Source: an uncultured Endomicrobiia bacterium
GTDB taxonomy: Bacteria; Elusimicrobiota; Endomicrobiia; Endomicrobiales; Endomicrobiaceae
NCBI GenBank assembly: GCA_938040055.1
Contig: CALHWY010000006.1
Location: forward strand, 1 to 64,000
Length of the DNA stretch: 64,000 nucleotides
Direction of reading: 5' to 3'
Under the pieces are notes generated by a model that saw only the letters and a program-made list of their open reading frames with translations, did no database searches and was not told where the DNA came from. Shown here piece after piece: positions 8,160-17,706 of the stretch. Positions within the stretch are counted from its first letter, which is position 1. Every line of letters starts with the position of its first letter. The position numbers and the translations under genes were made by a program.

Positions 8160-10332
8160 CGTTTAATGTTTTCTCGATATTTTTATCGTAAATTTCTTTG
8201 TTTTCTTTTTTTACGCCGGTTCCGGACGCCGAAACGCTGACAGCCTCAAAACGCCCTTTTAATTTTAATTTTTTTGAAGCGGCTTTCACGACATAAGGTA
8301 TTTTAGCGCTGAAAAAAGCTTTATATTCCGCCGGCTGAACGCTAAAACCGTCTTTTGCGATTTTTTCCACAAGCCCGGTTTCGGCGTTTAAAACAAGCTC
8401 GTAACCGCCGTAAGAATATGTAATCGTTTTTCCTTTGCGCATCAGCGCGCGGTCTTTAAACTGCCGGAAAAAATCTTCCGAGAAAATCCCGGCCGCGAAA
8501 TTTATCAGTCCGCCGAACTCTTCAGGAAGCCGCTCCTCTACGGCTTCGGGCTCAAATGAAACATTTCCGTCATTTATATTTATAGCGCCGCCGCCGGGAG
8601 AAAACTTTCCGGGAATGTCTATGCGCACTTTTTCTCCTTTAATATAAGCGAAAGGAATATAGGCTCTGACATTATAACCCCTCACGTTCATTTTCATTTT
8701 GTACCCGGCTTTGAAAGAGGTCAGTTTTTTATAATTGCTTTCAGCTCTTAAAAGAGAAAGATTGTAAAAATCTTTGTCAGACAGCTTTGCCCGCACCATT
8801 TCCAGTTTACGGCGCGCGCTTTTTTCTCCCGCGAAATCGCATGAAAGCGCATAAGCTATCCAGGCGTCATTAAGTTTGCCGAGTTCCACGTAAACGTCCC
8901 CCAGATGTTCGCAGATCAGCGGATCCCTGGAAAGATTTGCAGCCAAAATCATATATTTTTTCGCTTGTTCGTATTTCCCCTGCCTGTAGTAAAGCCATCC
9001 GAGAGAATCAAGGAAAGCCCCGTTGCGCGGTTCAAGAGCCACCGCCCGCTCAAGCAGTTTTTCCGCTTCGGCTAAATTTATATTTTTATCCGCGTACGAA
9101 TAACCGAGATAGTTCATAGCGGCGCAATGGTCGGGATTGATTTCCAAAGCCTGCAAAAAAGCTTTCCGGGCGCTTTCAAAATCGCCTTTTTTGTCGAATG
9201 CGCTTCCCAGAAAAAAATACGCGTCGTCAAACTCGGGGTTCAGACTAACGGCTTTTTCGAAAGACTTCACGGCCTTGTCGTATTTTCCCCAATCGGTATA
9301 ATTCAGCCCCTGAAGATAAAATATTTCATGGTTTAACGGATCCGCCTGCTGGGCGCATCGGAATTTCTTTTCGGCTTTCGAATAGCGCCTGAGAAGGGAA
9401 TAATAATATCCCAGCCTGGCGGCCAGAGACGCGTTGGCAGGCTGTTTTGCGAAAAGCGGCTCGAACTCCTGCGCGGCCTTGGCGATATTTCCCATTTTGG
9501 CGTAAACCAGCCCCAGCCAGTAAGAAGCGGTTTGCGCGTCCTGTCCGGACAGCCCTTTTTTGGACCTGGCAAAAGCCTCTTGCGCCCCGTCATACCGGCC
9601 GTCTTCAAAATAACATTTTCCCAGATACATAAGAACATAAAAATTGTCCGGAAAAACTTCTATGTATTTTTCATATTCCGCTACGGCAAGCTTTATTCTG
9701 CCCGTAGCTTCATATATTCTAGCTTTTGAAAGATACGCTTCTTTAGCTTCCGGTTTTATGGATATCACCCTTTCATAGGAAGCCAGCGCCTCTTCGCTCA
9801 TTCCCAGTTTTTCCTGAACCAGGCCGAGCTGCAAATATCCTGTGGCGGAATCCGGCTGCTGCTTAAGAAATTTATTCCAGTATTCGGCCGATTTTTCAAG
9901 CTTATTGTCCGCATAATAATAAGCCGCCAGATAAACGGTGGCGGTTTCATTGTCCGGGTCAAGTTCAAGAGTTTTGTTGAGAAAATCTTTTGCTTTGTCG
10001 GGCTGGTTTGCCACAAGATAAAAAGTCGCCATATAATTTGTGGTTTTGGGATTCTTTCCGTCCAGAAGGTCTATTTTTTCGGCTATTTCAAAAGCTCTTT
10101 TCTTATTTCCCGCCTGCCAGTTAAGATACATAAGCTCCATATAAGCCGAAACGGCTGACGGATCAAGAGAAATAACTTTTTCATATTCTTTTACGGCCGC
10201 ATCATACGCGCCGGCTTTTGCGGACATAACGGCCTTGAGATAAGCTTTGTAAGCATTATAATTCGGGGCCAAAGCGGCAAAAGCCCGGGAGGCCGTAAAC
10301 AGGCAAATTAAAATAAAAAACGTTTTTTTCAT
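8125..10332 (-). CDS. Secreted TPR-repeat protein with C-terminal LolB-like domain
   Basis: 735 aa: signal peptide (residues 1-19), then a long array of roughly a dozen or more TPR repeats to about residue 500 (e.g. KAVSLNPEFDDAYFFLGSA), and a C-terminal beta-rich domain (about 530-710) that resembles LolB/DUF4292: an amphipathic beta half-barrel with GYELVLNAETG near its end. No lipobox is seen, so it is probably periplasmic. It occupies the place of lolB upstream of ispE in the conserved lolB-ispE-tRNA-Gln-prs cluster, which supports a role in lipoprotein or lipid transfer to the outer membrane; this is inference. It starts directly against the rimI stop codon. Confidence 0.75.
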   Translation of the reverse strand: MKKTFFILICLFTASRAFAALAPNYNAYKAYLKAVMSAKAGAYDAAVKEYEKVISLDPSAVSAYMELMYLNWQAGNKKRAFEIAEKIDLLDGKNPKTTNYMATFYLVANQPDKAKDFLNKTLELDPDNETATVYLAAYYYADNKLEKSAEYWNKFLKQQPDSATGYLQLGLVQEKLGMSEEALASYERVISIKPEAKEAYLSKARIYEATGRIKLAVAEYEKYIEVFPDNFYVLMYLGKCYFEDGRYDGAQEAFARSKKGLSGQDAQTASYWLGLVYAKMGNIAKAAQEFEPLFAKQPANASLAARLGYYYSLLRRYSKAEKKFRCAQQADPLNHEIFYLQGLNYTDWGKYDKAVKSFEKAVSLNPEFDDAYFFLGSAFDKKGDFESARKAFLQALEINPDHCAAMNYLGYSYADKNINLAEAEKLLERAVALEPRNGAFLDSLGWLYYRQGKYEQAKKYMILAANLSRDPLICEHLGDVYVELGKLNDAWIAYALSCDFAGEKSARRKLEMVRAKLSDKDFYNLSLLRAESNYKKLTSFKAGYKMKMNVRGYNVRAYIPFAYIKGEKVRIDIPGKFSPGGGAININDGNVSFEPEAVEERLPEEFGGLINFAAGIFSEDFFRQFKDRALMRKGKTITYSYGGYELVLNAETGLVEKIAKDGFSVQPAEYKAFFSAKIPYVVKAASKKLKLKGRFEAVSVSASGTGVKKENKEIYDKNIEKTLNDENQNFGAGEN

Positions 10333-10761
10333 TTATATTGTCTTCCTTAACACTATCGCGTCTTCGCCGCCATAGTATTTTTTTCTTACGGCTATCTCCG
10401 CGAAACCGAAAGAGAGATAAAGGTTTATTGCTGCGGAATTGCTTTTTCTTACTTCAAGAAAAATATTGTGCGAATCCTCTTTTTTAATGTCTTTTTCCAT
10501 ATACGCCAGCATATTTTTAGCTATCGAACGTCTCCTCAGCGGCGGTAAAACCGCGATATTTAACAGTTCCGTTTCCGGCCCGACCGTGCTGTATATGCAA
10601 AATCCGGCCGTTTTCCCTCCGGCGCGGCAAATTTTGAATTTAACGGCTCCGTTTCCGGCGCAAGCAAGAAACATATCCCGCGTCCAGGGTCTTTTAAAAG
10701 AACTTTTTGCTATTTCCATTATATCGTCTAAACTTTCTTCCGAAAAATCTTCGATTTTCAT
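10333..10761 (-). CDS. rimI: GNAT-family N-acetyltransferase, RimI-like
   Basis: 142-aa acetyl-CoA-dependent acetyltransferase. The GNAT motif A region is read as LNIAVLPPLRRRSIAKNML and the C-terminal part, LEVRKSNSAAINLYLSFGFAE, is the RimI signature (N-alpha acetylation of ribosomal protein S18 in E. coli). The exact substrate here is unproven because RimI-like enzymes differ in specificity. Directly abuts the TPR/LolB-like gene. Confidence 0.85.
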   Translation of the reverse strand: MKIEDFSEESLDDIMEIAKSSFKRPWTRDMFLACAGNGAVKFKICRAGGKTAGFCIYSTVGPETELLNIAVLPPLRRRSIAKNMLAYMEKDIKKEDSHNIFLEVRKSNSAAINLYLSFGFAEIAVRKKYYGGEDAIVLRKTI

Positions 10762-10785
10762 ATTATCTTGTTATATATTTCGCTT

Positions 10786-11721
10786 TTACGGCCGGCTTTC
10801 GGCCGCATAGACCACGGCTTCTATCATAGCATCAGGCAAAGCTTTGCCGCCGCCGGCTATATCAAAAGCCGTTCCGTGTCCCGGCGAAGTTCTGACAAAA
10901 GGCAGCCCGGCCGTCACATTAACTATTTTTTTTGCGTCTATGCATTTAAGGGGTATCATTATCTGGTCATGATACATTCCGCATATCAAATCGTATTCTC
11001 CGTTTTTTATTTTCATCCACGCACAATCCGCCGCAAAAGGCCCTTGCACGCATATGCCGGCGCGCCTGAGCATTAAGCATGCGGGAATGATCTCTTTTTT
11101 CTCCTCTTTCCCTATAATGCCGTTATCGCCGGCATGGGGATTAAGTCCGCAGACTACGGTTTTTATCATTCTTTTGCCGGTGCGCTTACGGAGAAATTCA
11201 CAGGCAAGCATTACCGTTTCGGCTATATCTTTTGCTTTAATGTTTTCAGGCACTTTTTTAACAGGCAGATGGCGCGTCGCCATAACGGCGCAGATTTTGC
11301 CGCAAACCATCATCATAGCGACTTTTCCGCTTTCGGTCAGACAAGCCAGCATTTCCGTATGAGCAGGCCATTTCGAGCCGGCAAGCTTGAGCGATTCTTT
11401 GGAAACCGGAGCCGTAGCCAAAGCCTTCAGCCCGGCTTTTTCCGAAAGACATCCGGCAACGGCTTTTTCTACCGCCGCCAAAGCCGCTTCGCCGCCTTCT
11501 TTTGAGGGAACTCCGGCTTTAATTATTTTTTTTGTGCGGTAACTTTCCACCAGCTCGCAGTTTTTTACATTCTTGAAATACTTCTTAAAACTTTGGCTGT
11601 CCCCAAAAACTACAGGGCTGCAAACTCTTTGGACTTTCAAAGAATTTACAGCCCTGCGTACTATTTCAGGTCCTATTCCCGCAGGATCGCCTAGAGTAAC
11701 CGCTATACGGGGTTTGGACAT
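10786..11721 (-). CDS. pdxA: 4-hydroxythreonine-4-phosphate dehydrogenase
   Basis: NAD-dependent enzyme of pyridoxal 5'-phosphate synthesis (DXP-dependent route). 311 aa. Metal-binding His motifs are present: PAHTEMLA, GLNPHAGDNG and MYHDQ; the C-terminus has the family block RTSPGHGTAFDIAG. Starts 3 bp downstream of the parvulin gene, as in the surA-pdxA pairing of Proteobacteria. Confidence 0.96.
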   Translation of the reverse strand: MSKPRIAVTLGDPAGIGPEIVRRAVNSLKVQRVCSPVVFGDSQSFKKYFKNVKNCELVESYRTKKIIKAGVPSKEGGEAALAAVEKAVAGCLSEKAGLKALATAPVSKESLKLAGSKWPAHTEMLACLTESGKVAMMMVCGKICAVMATRHLPVKKVPENIKAKDIAETVMLACEFLRKRTGKRMIKTVVCGLNPHAGDNGIIGKEEKKEIIPACLMLRRAGICVQGPFAADCAWMKIKNGEYDLICGMYHDQIMIPLKCIDAKKIVNVTAGLPFVRTSPGHGTAFDIAGGGKALPDAMIEAVVYAAESRP

Positions 11722-11724
11722 TTT

Positions 11725-12783
11725 TTACTTCCAGCTTTTATTGTTTTTTATATCGGCTTTTGACTTGAGATCGTTCATCCATGACGTATAAGCTTTTTTC
11801 GCCTCGTTCTGGTACAGAAGCTCCGCTATGTCGTTTTTGACTTCGTCATAAGAAAAAGTTTTGCTTGCCCTCTTTTCTTCAACTCTGAGGAAATGAAAGC
11901 CGTTGTCGGTTTTTACGGGCTCTTTGGTATATTCGCCCACATTCATATTAAAAACCGCTTTGTCTATTTCCGCAGGAAGATCGCCTTTTACCACTATTCC
12001 TATATCTCCGTTTCTCGCTCTTGAAGCGGAATCTTCGGAATATTTAGCGGCTATATCGGCGAAATTTTCTCCGGATTTTATGGCTTTCTTTATTATTTCC
12101 ACTCTGGAAGCGGCAGCCTTGGCTTCTTCCGCGGAAGAACCTTTGGGGCTGTTTACAAAAATCTGTCTCAGCCTGACCTGTTCCGCCGACATTCTCTTAA
12201 GAAAATTGGCGACATTTGCGACCATTTCATCGTCTTCTTTTGAAAGGCCGGTCTCTCCGCCTTTCATTTTAACCCGCACGGTTTCGTAAAAAGCTTTGGC
12301 TTGTTTTTCGTCCGGAGCTTTTGTCTTCGATTTCATAGTCTGTTCGACAAGTTTCATAACAGACATCTGTTCGTAAAGCTTCTTTTCGAACTCGGCCATG
12401 TTTATGCCTTCTTTTTTAAGTTCGGCATTGAATTCGGCGTCATTGGAAAACCTTTTCTTTATCTGGGCGACTCCGTCGTCAAGTTCCTTTTTGGACACTC
12501 TGATTTTTTTCTTTTTAGCTTCCTGTTTGAGAAGAACGTCCTCTATTTTCTGGTTAAGCAAAGCCGTCTTGAATTCATTGATTTTCGCTTCGGTCTGTTC
12601 TTGCGCCGGAACGGACTGTTTGTATTGTTCAAGCATGGGAACAAGCACTTTGTTGAATTCGGAAGCCATTATCGGCTCGTTGTTAACCACTGCTATGGTT
12701 TTGTCCGCATCGGAATCCGCCGCAAAGACATTGCATACGGCAAATATTGAAACGGCCAAGGTCAACAATAATTTTTTATTCAT
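11725..12783 (-). CDS. Periplasmic SurA-like parvulin peptidyl-prolyl isomerase
   Basis: 352 aa. Signal peptide at 1-21, a SurA_N-type helical domain (about 25-180), then one parvulin domain (about 200-300; VRLRQIFVN, FADIAAKYSED, NGFHFLRVEE). Such proteins chaperone outer-membrane proteins in the periplasm. E. coli SurA has two parvulin domains, here there is one. The gene lies immediately upstream of pdxA, as surA does in E. coli, and 30 bp downstream of a second parvulin lipoprotein gene. Confidence 0.88.
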   Translation of the reverse strand: MNKKLLLTLAVSIFAVCNVFAADSDADKTIAVVNNEPIMASEFNKVLVPMLEQYKQSVPAQEQTEAKINEFKTALLNQKIEDVLLKQEAKKKKIRVSKKELDDGVAQIKKRFSNDAEFNAELKKEGINMAEFEKKLYEQMSVMKLVEQTMKSKTKAPDEKQAKAFYETVRVKMKGGETGLSKEDDEMVANVANFLKRMSAEQVRLRQIFVNSPKGSSAEEAKAAASRVEIIKKAIKSGENFADIAAKYSEDSASRARNGDIGIVVKGDLPAEIDKAVFNMNVGEYTKEPVKTDNGFHFLRVEEKRASKTFSYDEVKNDIAELLYQNEAKKAYTSWMNDLKSKADIKNNKSWK

Positions 12784-12813
12784 CTTTCAAACTCTCCTGT
12801 ATTGTTCTGTTTT

Positions 12814-13749
12814 TTACATTTGTCCGGCTTCGCCCTGAGGAGCGCCGCTCTCTTCCTTCGGAGTTTCGGTCATTTGCACGGCAGGAATTTCCGGCATAAG
12901 GTTAACAGCCGCCGCTTTGTCGTAATCGACAGTCACTCCCAGCTTCCGTCTTTCCGCTTCGAACCAGTTGTCAAATCTTTCTTTTTCTATAATTCTTTTG
13001 ATTTCGGGCTTAGCCTGTTCGAACGGCACCGCGGCAAGCTTTTGTTCGGAAACTTTGAAAATAATATGGAAACCGTAAGAGGTTTCGACAATTCCGGAAA
13101 TTTCGTTCTCTTTAAGGGCAAGCGCTTCTTTTTCAAATTCGGCTACAAGATCGCCTTTTTTGAAAGGCCCGATAAGCCCGCCGTTAGCCGCAGAACCGCT
13201 GTCCTGCGACATTTCAGAGGCGACGGTTTCGAAAGCTTCTCCTTTTTGCAGGCGCGACATCGCAGTTTCGGCTTCCTCTTTGCTTGTGACAAGTATATGT
13301 CTTACCGTATACGCCACGGGAACGTCAAAATCCTGTTTGTTCTGATTGTAATACTGTTCAATATCGGCGTCCGAAGCGGTAACGGTATTATGTATCTCTT
13401 TAAGATAAGTCTCTATCAAAAGTCCGTTCTGGTATTCTTTGAGCTGTCTTGCCTGTTCGCGCTTGAAATCCGCCACGGCATCCGTATATTCCGATTTCTT
13501 GTCAACGCCGGCCTGCTTTGCGGCTTCTATCATTATATTCTCTCTCACAACGGATTCGATAAACTGTTTCCTGCCCAAAGCCGTATTAACATAGTTCTGA
13601 TATGCCGGCGGAGTGTTTTGAAGCTTTTCCGCAAGCATGGATTGCGTTATTTCAGAACCGCCTACTTTTGCCACCACAGGGCTTTTCTCTTTACAGCCCG
13701 CAAAAGAAAATACAGCAAAAACCGACAACAATAATAATCCTTTCTTCAT
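12814..13749 (-). CDS. PrsA-like parvulin lipoprotein
   Basis: 311 aa. The signal peptide ends in a lipobox (FSFAGC, Cys18), so it should be a membrane-anchored lipoprotein. A SurA_N/PrsA-like helical segment is followed by a parvulin domain (about 145-235; YTVRHILVTSKEEAE, SGSAANGGLIGPF, GFHIIFKV) and a Pro/Glu-rich tail. It probably assists folding of exported proteins with the SurA-like neighbour. First gene of the operon; the ATG has a clear Shine-Dalgarno (AAGGAG). Confidence 0.9.
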   Translation of the reverse strand: MKKGLLLLSVFAVFSFAGCKEKSPVVAKVGGSEITQSMLAEKLQNTPPAYQNYVNTALGRKQFIESVVRENIMIEAAKQAGVDKKSEYTDAVADFKREQARQLKEYQNGLLIETYLKEIHNTVTASDADIEQYYNQNKQDFDVPVAYTVRHILVTSKEEAETAMSRLQKGEAFETVASEMSQDSGSAANGGLIGPFKKGDLVAEFEKEALALKENEISGIVETSYGFHIIFKVSEQKLAAVPFEQAKPEIKRIIEKERFDNWFEAERRKLGVTVDYDKAAAVNLMPEIPAVQMTETPKEESGAPQGEAGQM

Positions 13750-13790
13750 TAAAACTTCTCCTTTTTAAGAAAAACTGAATATGTTTTTAA

Positions 13791-13819
13791 ATGGTACTAT
13801 TTTAAAAAAACTTAGTCAA
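13791..13819 (-). promoter_or_regulatory. Promoter of the prsA-like to pth operon
   Basis: Minus-strand TTGACT (13819-13814), 17-bp spacer, TACCAT (13796-13791), about 41 bp upstream of the lipoprotein ATG. -35 is 5/6 and -10 is 4/6 of consensus. No other good promoter was noticed down to pth, so this may drive about ten protein genes and tRNA-Gln. Confidence 0.6.
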
Positions 13820-13887
13820 ACAATTGTAAAAAGCCCATATTCGTGTTTTAGGCTGAAAATATCCCGTTTTATTTTGCATTTTTGTCT

Positions 13888-16800
13888 CTATGCGGTTTTA
13901 ACGTAAAAACCGAGCTTTTTTACAAAATCCGCGCAAAATTCCAGAGAAGAGCCGTTCACGGCGCTTTTTTTCAGTTTGAAAGCATAGCTTTTCCCAGTTA
14001 TAAATTCAATAATATCCGAATAATCCCTTATCAGCCCGGAAATATCTGCTTTTGAGAAATCGGCATTACGCGAAAAGAACACGTATATATATTTACCGTC
14101 TTCGGAAATTCTTTCTATCTTAAGTTTCTCGGCCTTAAGCCTTAAATCCGTGATCTCAAAGAGTTTCTGCATTTCCGGGGGAATCTTTCCGAAACGGTCA
14201 GCAAGTTCGCTTCTGACTTTGTCCGCTTCATCCGCGTTTACGGCCGCCGAAAGCCTTCTGTAAAAAAGAATTCTTATATCGTCGTCCTCAATATATTCCC
14301 GGGGTATCAGAGCCGACACATTAAGATCGATCTCACTGTTAGACTTTTTTTGCGGCGCGGATGTTTCACCTTTGATCTTTTTTCCTTCTTCTTCAAGAAG
14401 CCTCGCAAACATATCGTATCCTATGTCGCGCACAAAGCCGTGCTGGCTGGCGCTGAGTATTCCTCCCGCCCCTCTTATCTCAAGATCTTTAAGAGCAAGC
14501 CTGAAACCGGAGCCCAGTTCGCTGAATTCTTTCATAGCTTCAAGCCTTTTTACCGCTTCATCGCTTAAATTCGCGTCCTTATAGAAAAGATAGCAGTAAG
14601 CTTTGCGCTTGTCCCTGCCGATTCTGCCTCGCAGCTGGTAAAGCTGCGAAAGCCCGAAATTTTCCGCTTCTTCGATTATCATAGTGTTAACGGAAGGTAT
14701 ATCCAACCCGGATTCGATGATGGTTGTGGCAAGGAGAACGTCAATTTCAAAATTCGTAAATTTCCACATAATCTCTTCTATGTCTTTAGACCTCATCTGT
14801 CCGTGAATAATGCCGAGTTTTACTCCCGGAATAAGTTTTTTAATCTCTTGAGCCTTTATAAGTATGGTCTCGACTTTGTTATAAACGTAAAAAACCTGCC
14901 CGTTTCTCGAAAGTTCGGCTTCAATAATATTTTTCACAAGCTTTCCGTCATAGGCCGAAAGGGATGTTTCTATAGGCAGCCGGCCGAAAGGCGGCGTTTC
15001 TATTACCGACAAATCCCGGAAACCCGACAGCGCCGACGACAAAGTTCTCGGTATGGGAGTGGCGCTGAGCATAAGCATATCGATATTTTTCTTTACGGCT
15101 TTAATCTTTTCTTTCTGTTTTACGCCGAACCTGTGCTCTTCGTCGACTATAAGCATTCCCAGATTTTTAAACTTTATGTCTTTTTGCAAAAGCCTGTGCG
15201 TGCCGACCACTATGTCTATTTTCCCTTCTTCAAGCTCCCTTACGATCTTTTTCTGCCGCTGTTTCGTCTGGAATCTGCTTAGCACGGCTACATTTGCCGG
15301 AAAAGGGGAAAGCCTGTTATAAAAAGTATTGTAATGCTGCTGGGCAAGCACCGTAGTAGGAACGAGAACCGCAGCCTGCATTCCGGAGTTTACGGCTTTA
15401 AATGCGGCCCTTACCGCCACTTCCGTTTTACCGTAACCGACATCGCCGCATATAAGCCTTTCCATGGGATACGGTTTTAAGAAATCGCTTTTGATATCTT
15501 CTATGGCTTTCAGCTGATCGGGCGTTTCTTCATAAGGGAAAGCGTCTTCCAGCTCTTTTTCCCAAGGCGTCTGCCCGCCTAGAGGCGCTCTTTTCACCTT
15601 GCTTCTTTCGGCGTAAAGCCTTAAAAGCTCTTTGGCGAACTCCGCCGCCGCTTCCCGCGCGCGGGATTTCATTTTTTCCCATGCACCCGTGTCCATTGAA
15701 TACAGTTTAGGCTTGACGCCTTCAACGCCTATATATTTTTTTACGGTCTTAATTTCTTCCGGAGGAACATAAAGCTTATCGCCTTTTCTGTACTCTATGC
15801 ACAGATATTCCGAAGTTTTGTCTTCTCTGGATATGGTTTTAAGCCCTTTATAGCGTCCGATGCCGTATTTTTCATGCACCACATAATCGCCCGAAGATAT
15901 TTCCCAGATGCCTTCAAGCCTTCTTCCCCCTTTGACTTTCGGAAAACTCACGGGTTTCTTTTTATAAAGCATTTCGCGGCTTGAAATGACGGCGAGATTT
16001 TCTTTTTCAAGATAAAAGCCCCGCGACAGATTTCCGTAAAGAAATTCAAAATCTTCATAATTGCGGAGGTTTTCGTAAAATATATCCCGTATTCTCTCTT
16101 TTTCTCCGTCATTCGCGCAGTATATTTGAACGGCGGTGCCGCCGCGGGAGAATTTTTCCAGCGAATTAATGAAATATTTTATATCCCCTTGAAAACCGCC
16201 TCCGGCGGCTCCGGTCAGTCCGGCAAAACTTTTATATCCCTGATATTGCGCTTTTCCGTTTAAAGGATCGTTTATAAAAAGATCGTATTTTTCATACCGG
16301 GTTTCTTCCCCGCCTATTCTATAGTCGAAAAAAAGAACGGTTTTCGTATCGCCGTCCGGCGCGCCTGCGGCGGATTCTTCTTTTCCGGGCGCCGTTTTGC
16401 CTTGTATTGCGAAATAATCTTTTAACGTGGCGGTATTATCCCGGGGATTTACGGGCAAAACTTTCACTTCGGCAGCGAATGCGTTTGAAAGCTGGCTTCC
16501 CGGATCAAAAAACCTGACCGCTTCTACAGTATCGTATTCAAAAAGAATTCTCGCCGGAATTTCTGCGGCGGCCGGCCAGACGTCGATTATATCGCCTCTT
16601 ACGGCAAACTGAAGACTGTCTTCTACAAAACCCGTACGGCAATATCCCAGCGAAATAAGACTGCGGATAAGTTCGTCGAATTTATGTTTTTGTCCGGTTT
16701 TAAAAACAATTCCGCTGTTTGAGTCCGGCGCCGCAGCCGGAGCTTCAAGCGAAACGTCGCTTGCGCAAATTATAAAACTTCTAAGCTCTTTGATTTTATC

Positions 16801-17109
16801 GGCCGCGAAAGCCCTTTGCTGGGCGTCGTCCGAAGGGTAGAGAAGAACCGGCGTTTTTTGATCGTTACCGCCGCAAAATGCCAGCATATCTTCATAGAAA
16901 GAAAGGAGTTCCTCGTCTTTGACAAAAAAGAAAGCGCGCAAATTTTGTTCCGGAGCATATATTCCGGACGCGGGCTTTTTTGCGGAAAGATTTTTTCCGC
17001 AAGAGCGCAGCCGCGCGCTTTGGCGCAAACTTTGCTCCCCAAAAATGCGTTTGAATAAAAAATGGGCTTTAGCGCTGCCCTGGATTCCGGACAAATACGT
17101 TTTGCTCAT
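13888..17109 (-). CDS. mfd: Transcription-repair coupling factor
   Basis: 1073 aa. Displaces stalled RNA polymerase and recruits UvrA for strand-specific repair. Seen in order: N-terminal UvrB-like damage module beginning with LSGIQGSAKAHFLFK, a CarD-like RNA-polymerase-interacting domain (GDYVVHEKYGIGRYKGL), Walker A GDVGYGKTEVAVR, Walker B DEEHRFGV, helicase motif VI region QLRGRIGRDKRKAYCY, and a C-terminal TRCF domain. No clear Shine-Dalgarno precedes the ATG; a hairpin with CGCCGCG/CGCGGCG arms lies at about 17130-17156 in the leader. Confidence 0.97.
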   Translation of the reverse strand: MSKTYLSGIQGSAKAHFLFKRIFGEQSLRQSARLRSCGKNLSAKKPASGIYAPEQNLRAFFFVKDEELLSFYEDMLAFCGGNDQKTPVLLYPSDDAQQRAFAADKIKELRSFIICASDVSLEAPAAAPDSNSGIVFKTGQKHKFDELIRSLISLGYCRTGFVEDSLQFAVRGDIIDVWPAAAEIPARILFEYDTVEAVRFFDPGSQLSNAFAAEVKVLPVNPRDNTATLKDYFAIQGKTAPGKEESAAGAPDGDTKTVLFFDYRIGGEETRYEKYDLFINDPLNGKAQYQGYKSFAGLTGAAGGGFQGDIKYFINSLEKFSRGGTAVQIYCANDGEKERIRDIFYENLRNYEDFEFLYGNLSRGFYLEKENLAVISSREMLYKKKPVSFPKVKGGRRLEGIWEISSGDYVVHEKYGIGRYKGLKTISREDKTSEYLCIEYRKGDKLYVPPEEIKTVKKYIGVEGVKPKLYSMDTGAWEKMKSRAREAAAEFAKELLRLYAERSKVKRAPLGGQTPWEKELEDAFPYEETPDQLKAIEDIKSDFLKPYPMERLICGDVGYGKTEVAVRAAFKAVNSGMQAAVLVPTTVLAQQHYNTFYNRLSPFPANVAVLSRFQTKQRQKKIVRELEEGKIDIVVGTHRLLQKDIKFKNLGMLIVDEEHRFGVKQKEKIKAVKKNIDMLMLSATPIPRTLSSALSGFRDLSVIETPPFGRLPIETSLSAYDGKLVKNIIEAELSRNGQVFYVYNKVETILIKAQEIKKLIPGVKLGIIHGQMRSKDIEEIMWKFTNFEIDVLLATTIIESGLDIPSVNTMIIEEAENFGLSQLYQLRGRIGRDKRKAYCYLFYKDANLSDEAVKRLEAMKEFSELGSGFRLALKDLEIRGAGGILSASQHGFVRDIGYDMFARLLEEEGKKIKGETSAPQKKSNSEIDLNVSALIPREYIEDDDIRILFYRRLSAAVNADEADKVRSELADRFGKIPPEMQKLFEITDLRLKAEKLKIERISEDGKYIYVFFSRNADFSKADISGLIRDYSDIIEFITGKSYAFKLKKSAVNGSSLEFCADFVKKLGFYVKTA

Positions 17110-17706
17110 ATGCTTAAAAAACAGAATATCTCCCGCCGCGCCGAAAAAACGCGGCGATTAACGGAAAGATTTCACCGCCGGCATTAGCGCATTCGTAAAA
17201 ATAAAAATTTATTCCATCCTCGCGGAAAGCGGATATGCTTATTTTTTTCTGTAATATGTAAAGTATAAAAATCATTCCCCCGGACACGCTCTTTTTCCGG
17301 CGCTTTATCGCTATTTTTTTAACTATCCGAAACATAAGCCGCGCCTTTAACACAAAGGCAATCCCGCCGGCGCGTTTTATTAAAGCGCAACAAAAATATG
17401 CATATATTTTTATACGATAAACCCGCGATCCGCGCAGGACCGGAGCATTCCGAAATTTTACCCTTTCCTTTTTGAGAAAAAAAGAAATCTTTATGAAAAA
17501 AAATCAACTGCAAAATATTTTCCAGCCGCACAGTCCGTTTCCCGAGCGGCCGGCGGCATTTTTCATAAAACTTAACCGCAGCCCGGATTTCGGCATAGGC
17601 TGAATTTGCTTTTAAGCTTCTTATTATCTTATCACAAAACGGCATTTCTCTATCCGCTTCATTTTGCCGGAAATTGAAAAAATTTTCCCGATATCCGCCT
17701 TTTTTA
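17110..17706. other. Gene-free stretch between korB and mfd
   Basis: About 600 bp with no convincing coding frame. The 155-codon frame that enters it from korB has no start signal and a composition unlike the neighbouring proteins. The only structure noticed is the GC-rich hairpin near 17130-17156 ahead of mfd. Confidence 0.6.
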
